NCBI GenBank assembly: GCA_002841885.1
Contig: PHBE01000005.1
Coordinates: 62,001-126,000, forward strand
Direction: 5' to 3'
Source: Deltaproteobacteria bacterium HGW-Deltaproteobacteria-18
GTDB lineage: Bacteria > Desulfobacterota > Desulfovibrionia > Desulfovibrionales > Desulfomicrobiaceae
DNA: 64,000 bases
A model generated the notes under the pieces. That model was not told where the DNA came from, made no database searches, and saw only the letters and a list, made by a program, of their open reading frames with translations. Made by a program: the position numbers and the translations under genes. Each line of letters begins with the position of its first letter. Position 1 is the first letter of the stretch. Of this stretch, positions 41,577-53,844 are shown piece by piece.

Positions 41577-42968
41577 TTAGCAGCACTCCAGGGAGAGCTT
41601 GCCGAGGCCCTCGTCAGGCAGGACCGGATAGGCGCCGTTGAAACAGGCCAGACAAAAGTTTTCCGGCCCACGAACGGCTTTGAGCAGTCCGCCGATGGTG
41701 ATGTAGTGCAGGCTGTCGAGCCCCAGATAACGCCCGATGTCGGCCACGGAATGGTTGGCCGCGATGAGCTCGCCCTTGGAGGAAAAGTCGATGCCGTAGT
41801 AGCAGGGATAGCGGATCGGAGGACAGCTTACGCGCATGTGGATTTCCTTGGCGCCCAGTTCGCGGAGCTGCTTGACGCGGGTACGGATGGTCGTGCCGCG
41901 TACGATGGAGTCCTCGACAATGACCACGCGCTTGCCCTTGATCATGGACTTCACTGGATTGAGCTTAACGCGAACAGAAAAGTCGCGCATGCCCTGGGTC
42001 GGCTGAATGAAGGTACGGCCGACATAATGGTTTCTGATCATGCAGGCCTCGAACGGCAGGCCCGACTCCTGGGCGTAGCCCACGGCCGCATACACCCCCG
42101 AATCCGGGAAAGGCATGACGAAATCGGCGTCGCACGGGCATTCCTGGGCCAGAATTTTGCCCATGCTCTTGCGGGCGTTATAGACTTCCTGGTCGAAAAC
42201 CAGGGAATCGGGACGCGCGAAATAGATGAGCTCGAAAATGCATGAGCTCTGCTTTTCGGCGGGTTCCATGTAGCGATGCGACATCATCCGGCCGTCTTCG
42301 ATGACCAGCATCTCGCCCGGGTCCAGACAACGCAGGTATTCGGCCTCCAGCAGATCAAAGGCGCAGGTCTCGGAGGCCAGCACGTAGGCATCTCCGACGC
42401 GACCCAGGGAAAGGGGCCGAAAACCCCATGGATCGCGCACGGCGATAAGCTTCTGGTCGACCATGAAGAGCAGGCTGTAGGAGCCCTGAATGCGGCTGCA
42501 AGCCTTGGCGATGGCCTCTTCGGGGGTGCCGCCGTTCATGTATTTGGCCACCAGATGCATGATCACTTCGCTGTCCATGGTGGTCTGAAAGATGGTGCCC
42601 TGATTTTCCAGTTCTTCACGCAGCGAGACGGTGTTGACCAGATTGCCGTTGTGGGCCAGGGCCAGATTGATGCCCTTGTAGGTGACCTTGAACGGCTGCG
42701 CGTTGCGGATCAGCGAAGCCCCGGTGGTGGAATAGCGGATGTGACCCATGGCCACGCTTCCCTTGAGCTGATGCCCGAGATGACGCTCCTCGAACACGTC
42801 CGCGACCAGACCCATGCCACGCTGTTCGCGGATGGTCTGCCCGTCCCAGGTGATGATGCCGGCACTTTCCTGGCCACGATGCTGCAAGGCATAAAGGCCG
42901 AAATAGGTCATGCGCGCCGCTTCCGGATGGCCATAAATTCCAAATAATCCGCAGGCTTCCTTTTTCAT
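41577..42968 (-). CDS. purF: Amidophosphoribosyltransferase
   Basis: A 463-residue enzyme that commits PRPP and glutamine to purine synthesis. The N-terminal nucleophile Cys6 follows a five-residue propeptide (MKKEA-CGLFGIYG), as in the Bacillus type. Clustered cysteines (SCIFEL, RVSCPPIRYPCYYG, NFCLACFNG) fit the [4Fe-4S] form. The PRPP motif VVIVEDSIVRGTT is near residue 345. It lies downstream of carB, with a terminator between them. Confidence 0.96.
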   Translation of the reverse strand: MKKEACGLFGIYGHPEAARMTYFGLYALQHRGQESAGIITWDGQTIREQRGMGLVADVFEERHLGHQLKGSVAMGHIRYSTTGASLIRNAQPFKVTYKGINLALAHNGNLVNTVSLREELENQGTIFQTTMDSEVIMHLVAKYMNGGTPEEAIAKACSRIQGSYSLLFMVDQKLIAVRDPWGFRPLSLGRVGDAYVLASETCAFDLLEAEYLRCLDPGEMLVIEDGRMMSHRYMEPAEKQSSCIFELIYFARPDSLVFDQEVYNARKSMGKILAQECPCDADFVMPFPDSGVYAAVGYAQESGLPFEACMIRNHYVGRTFIQPTQGMRDFSVRVKLNPVKSMIKGKRVVIVEDSIVRGTTIRTRVKQLRELGAKEIHMRVSCPPIRYPCYYGIDFSSKGELIAANHSVADIGRYLGLDSLHYITIGGLLKAVRGPENFCLACFNGAYPVLPDEGLGKLSLECC

Positions 42969-43002
42969 ATTGATTCACGTTCCGTGTAGGTGTTCTTGAA
43001 TG

Positions 43003-43036
43003 CGCAAAAGCCCAGGGCCGCGATTGGCCCTGAGCT
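43003..43036 (-). terminator. Hairpin after carB
   Basis: On the minus strand AGCTCAGGGCC-6 nt-GGCCCTGGGCT, one wobble, then TTTGC. It lies between carB and purF; the T tract is short, so it may only attenuate. Confidence 0.6.
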
Positions 43037-43071
43037 TTGCACCAAAATCCCTGATCTCCGATGTCCGGAGG

Positions 43072-46320
<3,249 letters not shown>

Positions 46321-46790
46321 GGATGATTTGGTGGGTTATATGTTGGAAATCGCTTCAGGAGCGCAGGCGGCTTGACAGCCGTCGTGCCCACCCTGCTGAG
46401 GCCCGGGTATATTAAACACAGTGCACTGGAAGGTCAAACACTCGTTACAAGCACCTCCCAGGACCTTCCATCACCGCCAAATCACGGAAAAATTCATGTC
46501 CGATCCGACGCAAGCCCCGGGAATCCTGCTGCGCATGTCAAATACGTGATACTCGTTTGACCGGCAAAAAATTTGCGATTGGGATAAAATTTTATTATTT
46601 TTTCAGATTTTATTCTTTTCTTCGACATCCTTTGCGAATATTATTCAAAAATAGTCGTTGGCTCATCATCGACTGACGGGACTCTGGAACTCCCATGGCA
46701 GACATGGGCAAGCGATTTTTCAATTATGGCAATCTTCATTGACGAAGATCTTATCAAGAATTATATTCCCAAACCAAGAGGCAAGCAACT
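46321..46790. other. 470-bp divergent intergenic region, carB / lrp
   Basis: No gene seen; the small reading frames here have no SD or conserved sequence. The left part holds the carB promoter. The right part (46560-46660) is strikingly A/T-rich. It contains the perfect palindrome ATAAAATTTTAT (46584-46595) within a weak plus-strand promoter candidate, TTGCGA (46573-46578) and TATTTT (46596-46601), 17 bp apart. This would serve lrp-putA about 190 bases downstream. Confidence 0.4.
46409..46437 (-). promoter_or_regulatory. Sigma-70-type promoter of carB
   Basis: On the minus strand TTGACC (46432-46437) and TAATAT (46409-46414) are separated by exactly 17 bp. Both boxes match consensus in 5 of 6 positions. 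The start codon is about 90 bases downstream. Confidence 0.6.
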
Positions 46791-47276
46791 ATGTTAGACA
46801 GCACAGATATCGAGATCCTGAACATCCTTCAAGAGAACGGAAAAATAACCAATGCCGAACTGGCTCGCCAGATCGGCATGGCCCCGTCCGGCGTGCTAGA
46901 GCGGGTCAAAAAGCTCGAGCAGAAGGGTGTCATCGATAAATACGAAGTCCGCCTGAACCCCAAGGCCCTGGGGATCTCCCTGTCGACATTCATCCAGATC
47001 AAGACCTCGGATTCGGTCGGCAGTTCCGAGATAGGCAGGAAGCTGGCCGAAATTGACGAGGTGCAGGAAGTGCATTGGACCGCCGGGGAGTACAACTATC
47101 TGGTCAAGGCCCGGGTCAGCAGTACGGAAACGCTGGCCATGCTCATGAAGAAGTTCGGGGAAATACCCGGAGTTCGAGACAGCCGGACCACCCTGGTGCT
47201 CGACACCCTGAAGGAAACCCAGGCCCTGTCCCTGCAGTTCATCGAGTGCAAGAACCCCAGGAAATCCGCTAAATAA
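46791..47276 (+). CDS. Lrp/AsnC-family transcriptional regulator
   Basis: A 161-residue regulator. The N-terminal winged helix is at residues 1-60 (DSTDIEILNILQENGKITNAELARQI). The C-terminal RAM/ACT-like domain binds an amino-acid effector. It starts at ATG 46791, with a modest AGAGG upstream, and lies 27 bases before putA, in the same direction. The likely role is control of putA in response to proline; the effector cannot be read from sequence. Confidence 0.93.
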   Translation: MLDSTDIEILNILQENGKITNAELARQIGMAPSGVLERVKKLEQKGVIDKYEVRLNPKALGISLSTFIQIKTSDSVGSSEIGRKLAEIDEVQEVHWTAGEYNYLVKARVSSTETLAMLMKKFGEIPGVRDSRTTLVLDTLKETQALSLQFIECKNPRKSAK

Positions 47277-47303
47277 ACCAGTTCTAAAATCCAGGAGTCA
47301 AAA

Positions 47304-50300
47304 ATGGACAGTATGGTGTTGGACAAAAAGATCAGCGACCGAGGCAAGGAATTTTTTGCCAGCATCTCCGGCGAAGCCCCTTCCATTTTCAATAAGGGCT
47401 GGTGGACCGGCAAGGTCATGGACTGGTCCATGAAGAACGAGAACTTCAAGGTGCAGTTGTTCCGCTTTGTGGACGTCCTGCCCTACCTGAACACTTCCGA
47501 CTCCCTGACCCGGCACATCGATGAATATTTCGCCGGCGACGACCAGGACGTCCCCAAAGTCCTCAAATGGGGCGCGGGCGCCATGGGGTCGGGCCTCGGC
47601 GGCAAGCTGGCCGCCGGGCTCATGGCCAAGACCATCCGTTCCAACATCGAGGGCATGGCCAAGCAGTTCATCATCGGCGAGAACACCCCCGACGCCATGA
47701 AGAACCTCAAGAAAATCCGCAAGGACGGCTTCGCCTTCACGGTGGACATCCTCGGCGAGGCATCGGTCAGCGAGATCGAGTCCGAGGCCTATCTGAAGGA
47801 ATATATCGAACTTCTTGACGCCCTGAAAAAGGAACACTCCTCCTGGTCGGCCCTTGACGGCGGAGAACTGGACTGGGGACATGCGCCCAAGGTCAACATC
47901 TCCGTCAAACCCACGGCTCTCTTCTCACAAGCGTCGCCCAAGGACTTCGAAGGTTCGGTCCAGGGCATCGAAAAACGCCTGGCCACAATCCTGCGCAAGG
48001 TCAGGGAAATGAACGGCTTCATGCGCATCGACATGGAGCAGTACAAATTTAAAGACATCACCCTTGAGGTCTACCGTCGCCTGCGCGCAAGCGAGGAATT
48101 TCGAGACTATCCGCATCTGGGCATCGTGTTGCAGGCCTACCTGAAGGATACCGACCAGGACCTGGCCGACCTGCTTGCCTGGGCCAGGGCCGAAAAACTT
48201 CCCATTTCCATCCGACTGGTCAAGGGCGCCTATTGGGATTCCGAAACCGTCATCGCCAAGCAGAACGGCTGGGACATCCCGGTCTGGACCATCAAGGCCG
48301 AGAGCGACGCCGCCTTTGAGCGTCAGGCAAAGGTCATCCTGGAAAACCACGACATCTGCCATTTCGGTTGCGCCTCGCACAACATCCGCACCATCGCCGC
48401 GGTCATGGAGACGGCCAAGGCCCTGAACGTGCCCGATGAGCGGTACGAATTCCAGGTCCTCTACGGCATGGCCGAGCCGGTGCGCAAAGGACTGCTGAAG
48501 GTGGCCAAGCGCGTGCGCCTCTACGCCCCCTACGGCGATCTGCTGCCCGGCATGGCCTATCTGGTGCGGCGCCTGCTCGAAAACACGGCCAACGAATCAT
48601 TCCTGCGCCAGTCCTTTGCCGAGGAGGCCGAGGTTGAGCGCCTGATGGAAAACCCGGCTGTGACCGCCGAGCGGGAAAAATCCCAGCGTCGCCCCAAGGC
48701 CGAGCCCGAGGTCAAGGGCCTGACCCGCTTCGAGAACGAGCCTTTTGCAGACTTCACGCAGGAATCCGTGCGTACGGCCTTCATGAGCGCTGTCGCCGAA
48801 GTCCGCGCGCAGCTGGGCAAGGAATATCCGCTCGTCATCGGCGGCCAGGAGGTGCGCACGGCAGATACGCTGCAGTCGGTCAACCCGGCCAATCCAAGCG
48901 AAGTCATCGGCACCATCTGCCAGGCTTCCACCAAGGAAATCGATCTGGCTATCGAGGCGGCCAAAAAGGCTGCCCCCGGCTGGAAAGCGCTGTCGCCCGA
49001 AGAACGGGCCGGATATCTGCTCAAGGCCGCCGAAATCGCACGCGAGGAAATCTTTACCCTTTCTGCCTGGCAGACCCTCGAAGTGGGCAAGCAGTATGAT
49101 CAGGCCCAGGCTGATGTGGCCGAAGCCATCGACTTCATGGAGTATTACGCGCGCGAAATGATCCGCTTCGGCAAATCCCAGCGCATGGGCCGCGCCCCGG
49201 GCGAGATGAGCCAGCTCATGTACCAGCCCAAGGGCATCGCGGCGGTCATCGCGCCCTGGAACTTCCCCCTGGCCATCAGCTGCGGCATGAGCTCGGCCGC
49301 CATCGTCGCGGGCAATCCCGTGCTGTACAAGCCGGCCGGACCGTCCTCCGTGATCGGCTTCACCCTGTCGGAAATCTTCCGCAAGGCCGGACTGCCCGCA
49401 GGAGTGTTCAACTATGTGCCTGGCAGGGGCTCGGTCATGGGCGACTACCTCGTCGAGCATCCCGACATCGCGCTGATCGCCTTCACCGGCTCCATGGAAG
49501 TCGGCCACCGCATCATCAACAAGGCGTCCGTGGTCCATCCCGGCCAAAAGCAGATCAAGAAGGTCATCGCGGAGCTTGGCGGCAAGAACGCCATCATCAT
49601 CGATGACGATGCCGATCTGGACGAGGCCATCAGGGAGGTCCTGCACTCCGCCTTCGCCTTCCAGGGGCAGAAATGCTCAGCCTGCTCCCGCGTCATCGTG
49701 GTCGAACCCATCTACGCCAAATTCATCGAGCGCCTGGTGGAAGGAGCCAAGTCCCTGGCTATCGGACCGGCCGAGGATCAGACCTACTTCATGGGACCGG
49801 TGGTGGACGACAAGGCCCAGCAGAACGTGCTCAGATACATCGACATTGCCAAGAGCGAGGGCAAGGTCCTGTACTCAAGCCCTGTCCCGGCCAGCGGCTA
49901 TTACGCTCCCCTGACCATCGTCGAAGGCATCACTCCCGAACACCGCATTGCCCAGGAAGAAGTCTTCGGACCCATCCTCGCGGTCATGAAGGTCAAAAAC
50001 TTTGATCAGGCCATCGAGTGGGCCAACTCCACGCGCTACTCCCTGACGGGCGCCGTGTTCTCGCGCAGCCCCAAGCACCTCGAAAAAGCCCGTGAACAGT
50101 TCAACGTCGGCAACCTTTACCTGAACCGCGGCTCCACCGGCGCGCTGGTCGAGCGCCATCCCTTTGGCGGATTCAACATGTCCGGCATAGGCTCCAAAGC
50201 CGGCGGCCCGGACTACCTGCTGCAGTTCATGGACCCCAGGCTGGTCTGCGAAAACACCATGCGCCGGGGCTTCGCGCCAATCGAAGAAGACGACGACTGG

Positions 50301-50309
50301 ATCATCTGA
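47304..50309 (+). CDS. putA: Proline dehydrogenase / glutamate-semialdehyde dehydrogenase, short PutA
   Basis: A 1001-residue bifunctional enzyme that oxidises proline to glutamate. The proline dehydrogenase part occupies about residues 60-440 (RIDMEQYKFKDITLEVYRRL in parts; RLVKGAYWDSETV). The aldehyde dehydrogenase part runs from about 500 to 1000, with IAPWNFPLAISCGMS, ELGGKNAIIIDDDADLDEA and catalytic Cys791 in GQKCSACS. It lacks the N-terminal ribbon-helix-helix and C-terminal extension of the 1320-residue E. coli form, so it does not regulate itself; lrp next door probably does. Confidence 0.96.
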   Translation: MDSMVLDKKISDRGKEFFASISGEAPSIFNKGWWTGKVMDWSMKNENFKVQLFRFVDVLPYLNTSDSLTRHIDEYFAGDDQDVPKVLKWGAGAMGSGLGGKLAAGLMAKTIRSNIEGMAKQFIIGENTPDAMKNLKKIRKDGFAFTVDILGEASVSEIESEAYLKEYIELLDALKKEHSSWSALDGGELDWGHAPKVNISVKPTALFSQASPKDFEGSVQGIEKRLATILRKVREMNGFMRIDMEQYKFKDITLEVYRRLRASEEFRDYPHLGIVLQAYLKDTDQDLADLLAWARAEKLPISIRLVKGAYWDSETVIAKQNGWDIPVWTIKAESDAAFERQAKVILENHDICHFGCASHNIRTIAAVMETAKALNVPDERYEFQVLYGMAEPVRKGLLKVAKRVRLYAPYGDLLPGMAYLVRRLLENTANESFLRQSFAEEAEVERLMENPAVTAEREKSQRRPKAEPEVKGLTRFENEPFADFTQESVRTAFMSAVAEVRAQLGKEYPLVIGGQEVRTADTLQSVNPANPSEVIGTICQASTKEIDLAIEAAKKAAPGWKALSPEERAGYLLKAAEIAREEIFTLSAWQTLEVGKQYDQAQADVAEAIDFMEYYAREMIRFGKSQRMGRAPGEMSQLMYQPKGIAAVIAPWNFPLAISCGMSSAAIVAGNPVLYKPAGPSSVIGFTLSEIFRKAGLPAGVFNYVPGRGSVMGDYLVEHPDIALIAFTGSMEVGHRIINKASVVHPGQKQIKKVIAELGGKNAIIIDDDADLDEAIREVLHSAFAFQGQKCSACSRVIVVEPIYAKFIERLVEGAKSLAIGPAEDQTYFMGPVVDDKAQQNVLRYIDIAKSEGKVLYSSPVPASGYYAPLTIVEGITPEHRIAQEEVFGPILAVMKVKNFDQAIEWANSTRYSLTGAVFSRSPKHLEKAREQFNVGNLYLNRGSTGALVERHPFGGFNMSGIGSKAGGPDYLLQFMDPRLVCENTMRRGFAPIEEDDDWII

Positions 50310-50336
50310 CCGACCCTTTCCAGCGCCTTGCCTCAT

Positions 50337-50371
50337 AGCCCGCCGAGACCCGTTCTCGGCGGGCTTTTTTT
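50337..50371 (+). terminator. Rho-independent terminator after putA
   Basis: A 12-bp G/C-rich stem (AGCCCGCCGAGA / TCTCGGCGGGCT), 5-nt loop and a run of six to seven T. Confidence 0.92.
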
Positions 50372-50739
50372 CTCCGGGTGGGCCATCGTGCCTGATTCGC
50401 CTGATCGATACTCTTTTAAATCGGCACAGTCTGCGCATGCCGCTCACAGCCAAACCAGGGCCGCCCAGCCGAACATGCGCAAAAAACCTTGCTCCGAACG
50501 CCCATTTTGAATAAAATTTAAAATAAGGCAACTCAAATCGAACAATCATCAGACGAACTCTTTTTCACACGAGCACTTGTCTCTTTTTGGAAAAAAATTG
50601 ATTTTTCAACACTTCTCATGTAGTAAAATTTTACATTTTTTACAAATTAATTCCTGCTTTATCGTTTCCATCCCTTGTTTTTCGTGCGTCCCTAAAAAGG
50701 GTTATCCGGACTCTCCGGTTTCATATCTTACCTACAACC

Positions 50740-50758
50740 GGTTCGCAGCCTGCGAACC
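50740..50758 (+). repeat. Perfect palindrome in livK leader
   Basis: GGTTCGCAG-C-CTGCGAACC, a 9+1+9 inverted repeat 21 bases before the livK SD. As RNA it gives a 7-bp stem with a 5-nt loop. It may be an operator or an mRNA-stabilising hairpin. Confidence 0.55.
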
Positions 50759-50789
50759 CAAGGGCTCTGCAACCTTCAAGGAGGATTTC

Positions 50790-51920
50790 ATGAAGAAAAA
50801 ACTGTGTACACTTGGTTTCCTGACCTTGGCCCTCGTGGCGTTGACCCTGGGCTCGGCCTGGGCCGAAACCATCCGCATCGGCCTCATGTGCCCCCTGACG
50901 GGCTCCTGGGCCAGCGAAGGTCAGGACATGAAACAGATCGTCGAACTGCTGGCCGCCGAGACCAACAAGGCGGGCGGAATCAATGGCAACCAGGTCGAAA
51001 TCGTGGTCGAGGACGACGGCGGTGATCCGCGTCAGGCAGCCCTGGCCGCAACTCGTCTGACCACCAAGGAAATTTCCGCCGTTATCGGCACCTACGGATC
51101 GTCCGTCACCGAAGCCGCCCAGAACATCTATGCAGAATCCGGCATCCTTCAGGTCGCCACCGGTTCCACGGCCATCCGGCTGTCCGAAAAGAGCCTGCCT
51201 CTTTTCTTCCGCACCTGCCCCCGCGATGACGAGCAGGGCATGGTTGCCGCCAAGACCCTGGGCGACCTGGGTTTCAGCAAGATCGCCATCCTTCACGACA
51301 ACACCTCCTACGCCAAGGGCCTGGCCGACGAAGCCAAGTCCCTGCTTGAAGCTGCGGGCAAGACCATCGCCTTCTACGATGCACTGACTCCCGGCGAACG
51401 CGACTACAACGCAATCCTGACCAAAATCAAATCCGCCGCGCCCGAAGTCATCTTCTTCACCGGCTATTATCCAGAGGCCGGCATGCTCCTGCGCCAGAAG
51501 AAAGAAATGGGCTGGGAAGTGCCCATGCTCGGCGGCGACGCGACCAACAACCCCGATCTGGTCAAGATCGCCGGCAACGAATCCGCCGAAGGCTTCATGT
51601 TCCTGAGTCCTCCGGTTCCGGCTGATCTGGATACTCCTGAAGCCAAGGATTTCATGACCGCCTACAAGGCCGCCTACGGCAACGCTCCCGGTTCCGTATG
51701 GGCCGTACTGGCCGGCGACGCCTACCGCGTCATCGCTGAAGCCATTGCCCAGACCAAGGACACCTCCAGCGAAAAGCTGGCCGCCTATCTGAAGAATGAA
51801 ATGAAGGACTTTTCCGGCCTGACCGGCAAGATCTCCTTCAACGAAAAGGGTGACCGTGTTGGCGACCTGTACCGCGTGTACAAGGTCGACGCCGCCGGTG
51901 CCTTTGTCCTGCAGCCGTAA
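50790..51920 (+). CDS. livK: Branched-chain amino-acid ABC transporter binding protein
   Basis: A 376-residue periplasmic protein. Signal peptide about residues 1-24 (LCTLGFLTLALVALTLGSAWA), then IRIGLMCPLTGSWASEGQDM, the opening of the Leu/Ile/Val-binding fold. AETNKAGGINGNQVEIVVEDDGGDP and YDALTPGERDYNAILTKIK are further family blocks. It may bind Leu/Ile/Val or another amino acid, including proline or glutamate; the pocket cannot be read reliably. AAGGAGG SD. The gene ends in a terminator, which lowers expression of the permeases relative to it. Confidence 0.92.
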   Translation: MKKKLCTLGFLTLALVALTLGSAWAETIRIGLMCPLTGSWASEGQDMKQIVELLAAETNKAGGINGNQVEIVVEDDGGDPRQAALAATRLTTKEISAVIGTYGSSVTEAAQNIYAESGILQVATGSTAIRLSEKSLPLFFRTCPRDDEQGMVAAKTLGDLGFSKIAILHDNTSYAKGLADEAKSLLEAAGKTIAFYDALTPGERDYNAILTKIKSAAPEVIFFTGYYPEAGMLLRQKKEMGWEVPMLGGDATNNPDLVKIAGNESAEGFMFLSPPVPADLDTPEAKDFMTAYKAAYGNAPGSVWAVLAGDAYRVIAEAIAQTKDTSSEKLAAYLKNEMKDFSGLTGKISFNEKGDRVGDLYRVYKVDAAGAFVLQP

Positions 51921-51927
51921 AAAGCAA

Positions 51928-51958
51928 GGGCTCCTCTTCAGGGAGGAGCCCTTTTTTT
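51928..51958 (+). terminator. Intra-operon terminator after livK
   Basis: GGGCTCCTC-6 nt-GAGGAGCCC followed by seven T, between livK and livH. It probably sets a higher level of the binding protein. Confidence 0.88.
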
Positions 51959-51982
51959 CAACATCTTGCCCCGACACAAATC

Positions 51983-52888
51983 ATGGAAGAATTTTTTCAA
52001 CAACTGACCAATGGACTGGCCGTCGGGGGCATTTATGCCCTGATCGCCCTCGGGTATACCATGGTCTACGGGGTCCTGAAGCTGATCAATTTCGCCCACG
52101 GCGATCTTTTCACCATCGGTGCCTACCTAGGCCTGACCCTGCTCGTCTCCATGGGCCTCTTCGACAAGATCGGACCGCTGCCCGCCGTGATCCTGCTGGC
52201 CATCATGGTCATGATCCTGGTCGCCATCATCGGCGCGATACTGGAACGCGTGGCCTATCGGCCCCTTCGCCAGTCGCCCCGGCTTTCAGCCGTGGTCTCC
52301 GCCCTTGGCGCGTCCATCTTCTTTCAGAATGCGATCATGGCCATCTACAGCCCCAAGTTCCTGGTCTATCCGCACAACATCCTGCCGAAGACGGCCGTGA
52401 ACATCATGGGCCTGGACATCCCGGTCATGCGCATCATCATGTTCGCGACGTCCCTTGTGCTCATGGCGGCGCTGTATTTCTTCATCCAGAAGACCAAGAT
52501 CGGCACGGCCATCCGGGCCGCAGCCATCGATCAGGGCGCAGCCAAGCTCATGGGCATCAACGTTGACCGGGTCATCATGCTGGTCTTCTGCATCGGCCCG
52601 GCGCTTGGCGGTGCGGCCGGGCTCATGGTCGGCCTGTATTACGGGCAGATCAATTTCAGCATGGGCTGGATGTTCGGCCTCAAAGCCTTCACTGCAGCCA
52701 TCCTGGGCGGCATCGGCAACATTCCCGGAGCCATGGTCGGCGGCTTGCTGCTGGGCGTCATCGAAGCTCTCGGCGCGGCGTACATTTCCATCGCCTGGAA
52801 AGACGCCATCGCTTTTTGCGTCTTGATCCTGATCCTCATTGTCCGGCCCACGGGCCTTCTAGGAGAAAGGGTGGCTGAAAAAGTATGA
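51983..52888 (+). CDS. livH: Branched-chain amino-acid permease LivH
   Basis: A 301-residue inner-membrane permease with about eight hydrophobic segments. Family blocks LTNGLAVGGIYALIALGYTMVYGV and KLINFAHGDLF are at the N-terminus, with GWMFGLKAFTAAILGGIGNIPGA near the C-terminus. It pairs with LivM. The stop overlaps the livM ATG (ATGA at 52885-52888). No start SD is obvious; it follows the livK terminator by 25 bases. Confidence 0.95.
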   Translation: MEEFFQQLTNGLAVGGIYALIALGYTMVYGVLKLINFAHGDLFTIGAYLGLTLLVSMGLFDKIGPLPAVILLAIMVMILVAIIGAILERVAYRPLRQSPRLSAVVSALGASIFFQNAIMAIYSPKFLVYPHNILPKTAVNIMGLDIPVMRIIMFATSLVLMAALYFFIQKTKIGTAIRAAAIDQGAAKLMGINVDRVIMLVFCIGPALGGAAGLMVGLYYGQINFSMGWMFGLKAFTAAILGGIGNIPGAMVGGLLLGVIEALGAAYISIAWKDAIAFCVLILILIVRPTGLLGERVAEKV

Positions 52889-53844
52889 AATCACGCAACA
52901 TGCTCTACTACTTAATTTTTTCTCTGCTCATGGCCTCCTGCCCCCTGTTCCTGAACGCATACTGGACCGACGTCTTCAACAACGTCGGACTCTACGCCAT
53001 TCTGGCCCTGAGCCTCAATGTCATCCTTGGTCATGCCGGCCTTTTCCACATGGGACACGCCGCGTTTTACGCCATCGGCGCCTACACCACAGCCATCCTG
53101 AACACCATGTTCGGCATTCCCGTGCTGTGGAGCATGCCTCTGGCCGGAATAATGGCCGGAATCTTCGCCATGATCGTGGCCAGGCCCATCATTCACCTGC
53201 GTGGGGACTATCTTCTGATCGTCACCATCGGCATCGTCGAGATCGTGCGCATCGCGCTCATCAACAACGTCTTCGACATCACCGGCGGTGCCAACGGCAT
53301 CTTCGGCATCAGCCGGCCGACTGTCTTCGGGTACAAGATATCCAAACCCGACCAGTTTTTTTACCTGATCTGGGGATTTGCGGCCATTACCATTTTTCTC
53401 CTCTTGCGACTTGAACATTCCCGTTTCGGACGGGCGCTCATGTACATCAAGGAAGATGAAGTGGCTGCCGGAGGAAGCGGCATCAACGTCGCCCATCACA
53501 AGCTTGTGGCCTTCATCATCGGCGCGGTGTGGGCCGGCATGTGCGGGACCATCTACGCATCGAAGATGACCATCATCGCTCCGGAATCATTTTCCTTCGC
53601 GGAGTCCGTCGTACTCTTCACCATCGTCATCCTGGGCGGTGCGGGGAGCATTCCCGGCGTTATCCTGGGAGCGTTCCTGCTGGTCGGACTGCCCGAACTG
53701 TTTCGCGGTCTGGCCGAATACCGCATGCTGGTCTTTGGCGCGGCCATGGTGCTCATGATGATCTTCAGGAACCAGGGCCTGCTTCCGCCCGGACCCAAGA
53801 ATTATGACGTCGCCAGCCTTCTGCCCGCCGGAGGTCGAAAATGA
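52885..53844 (+). CDS. livM: Branched-chain amino-acid permease LivM
   Basis: A 319-residue inner-membrane permease, the second channel subunit. ALSLNVILGHAGLFHMGHAAFYAIGAYT lies near residues 42-70 in the family position (in parts: SLNVILGHAGLFHMGH). VVLFTIVILGGAGSIPGV marks the C-terminal half. Overlaps livH and livG by 4 bases at each end, so the permease and ATPase genes are tightly coupled. Confidence 0.95.
   Translation: MKSRNMLYYLIFSLLMASCPLFLNAYWTDVFNNVGLYAILALSLNVILGHAGLFHMGHAAFYAIGAYTTAILNTMFGIPVLWSMPLAGIMAGIFAMIVARPIIHLRGDYLLIVTIGIVEIVRIALINNVFDITGGANGIFGISRPTVFGYKISKPDQFFYLIWGFAAITIFLLLRLEHSRFGRALMYIKEDEVAAGGSGINVAHHKLVAFIIGAVWAGMCGTIYASKMTIIAPESFSFAESVVLFTIVILGGAGSIPGVILGAFLLVGLPELFRGLAEYRMLVFGAAMVLMMIFRNQGLLPPGPKNYDVASLLPAGGRK

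Larger units (their letters stand above)
50310..50789. other. 480-bp intergenic region, putA / livK
   Basis: No gene seen. After the putA terminator comes A/T-rich DNA with a weak promoter candidate TTGATT (50598-50603) and TAGTAA (50621-50626), 17 bp apart. The perfect palindrome GTAAAATTTTAC (50623-50634) overlaps the second box. Near the gene is a perfect inverted repeat (50740-50758). The livK SD AAGGAGG is at 50779-50785. Confidence 0.4.

Noticed and set aside
46658-46939. Short plus-strand reading frame upstream of and overlapping lrp
   Set aside because: No SD, no conserved content, overlaps lrp out of frame.
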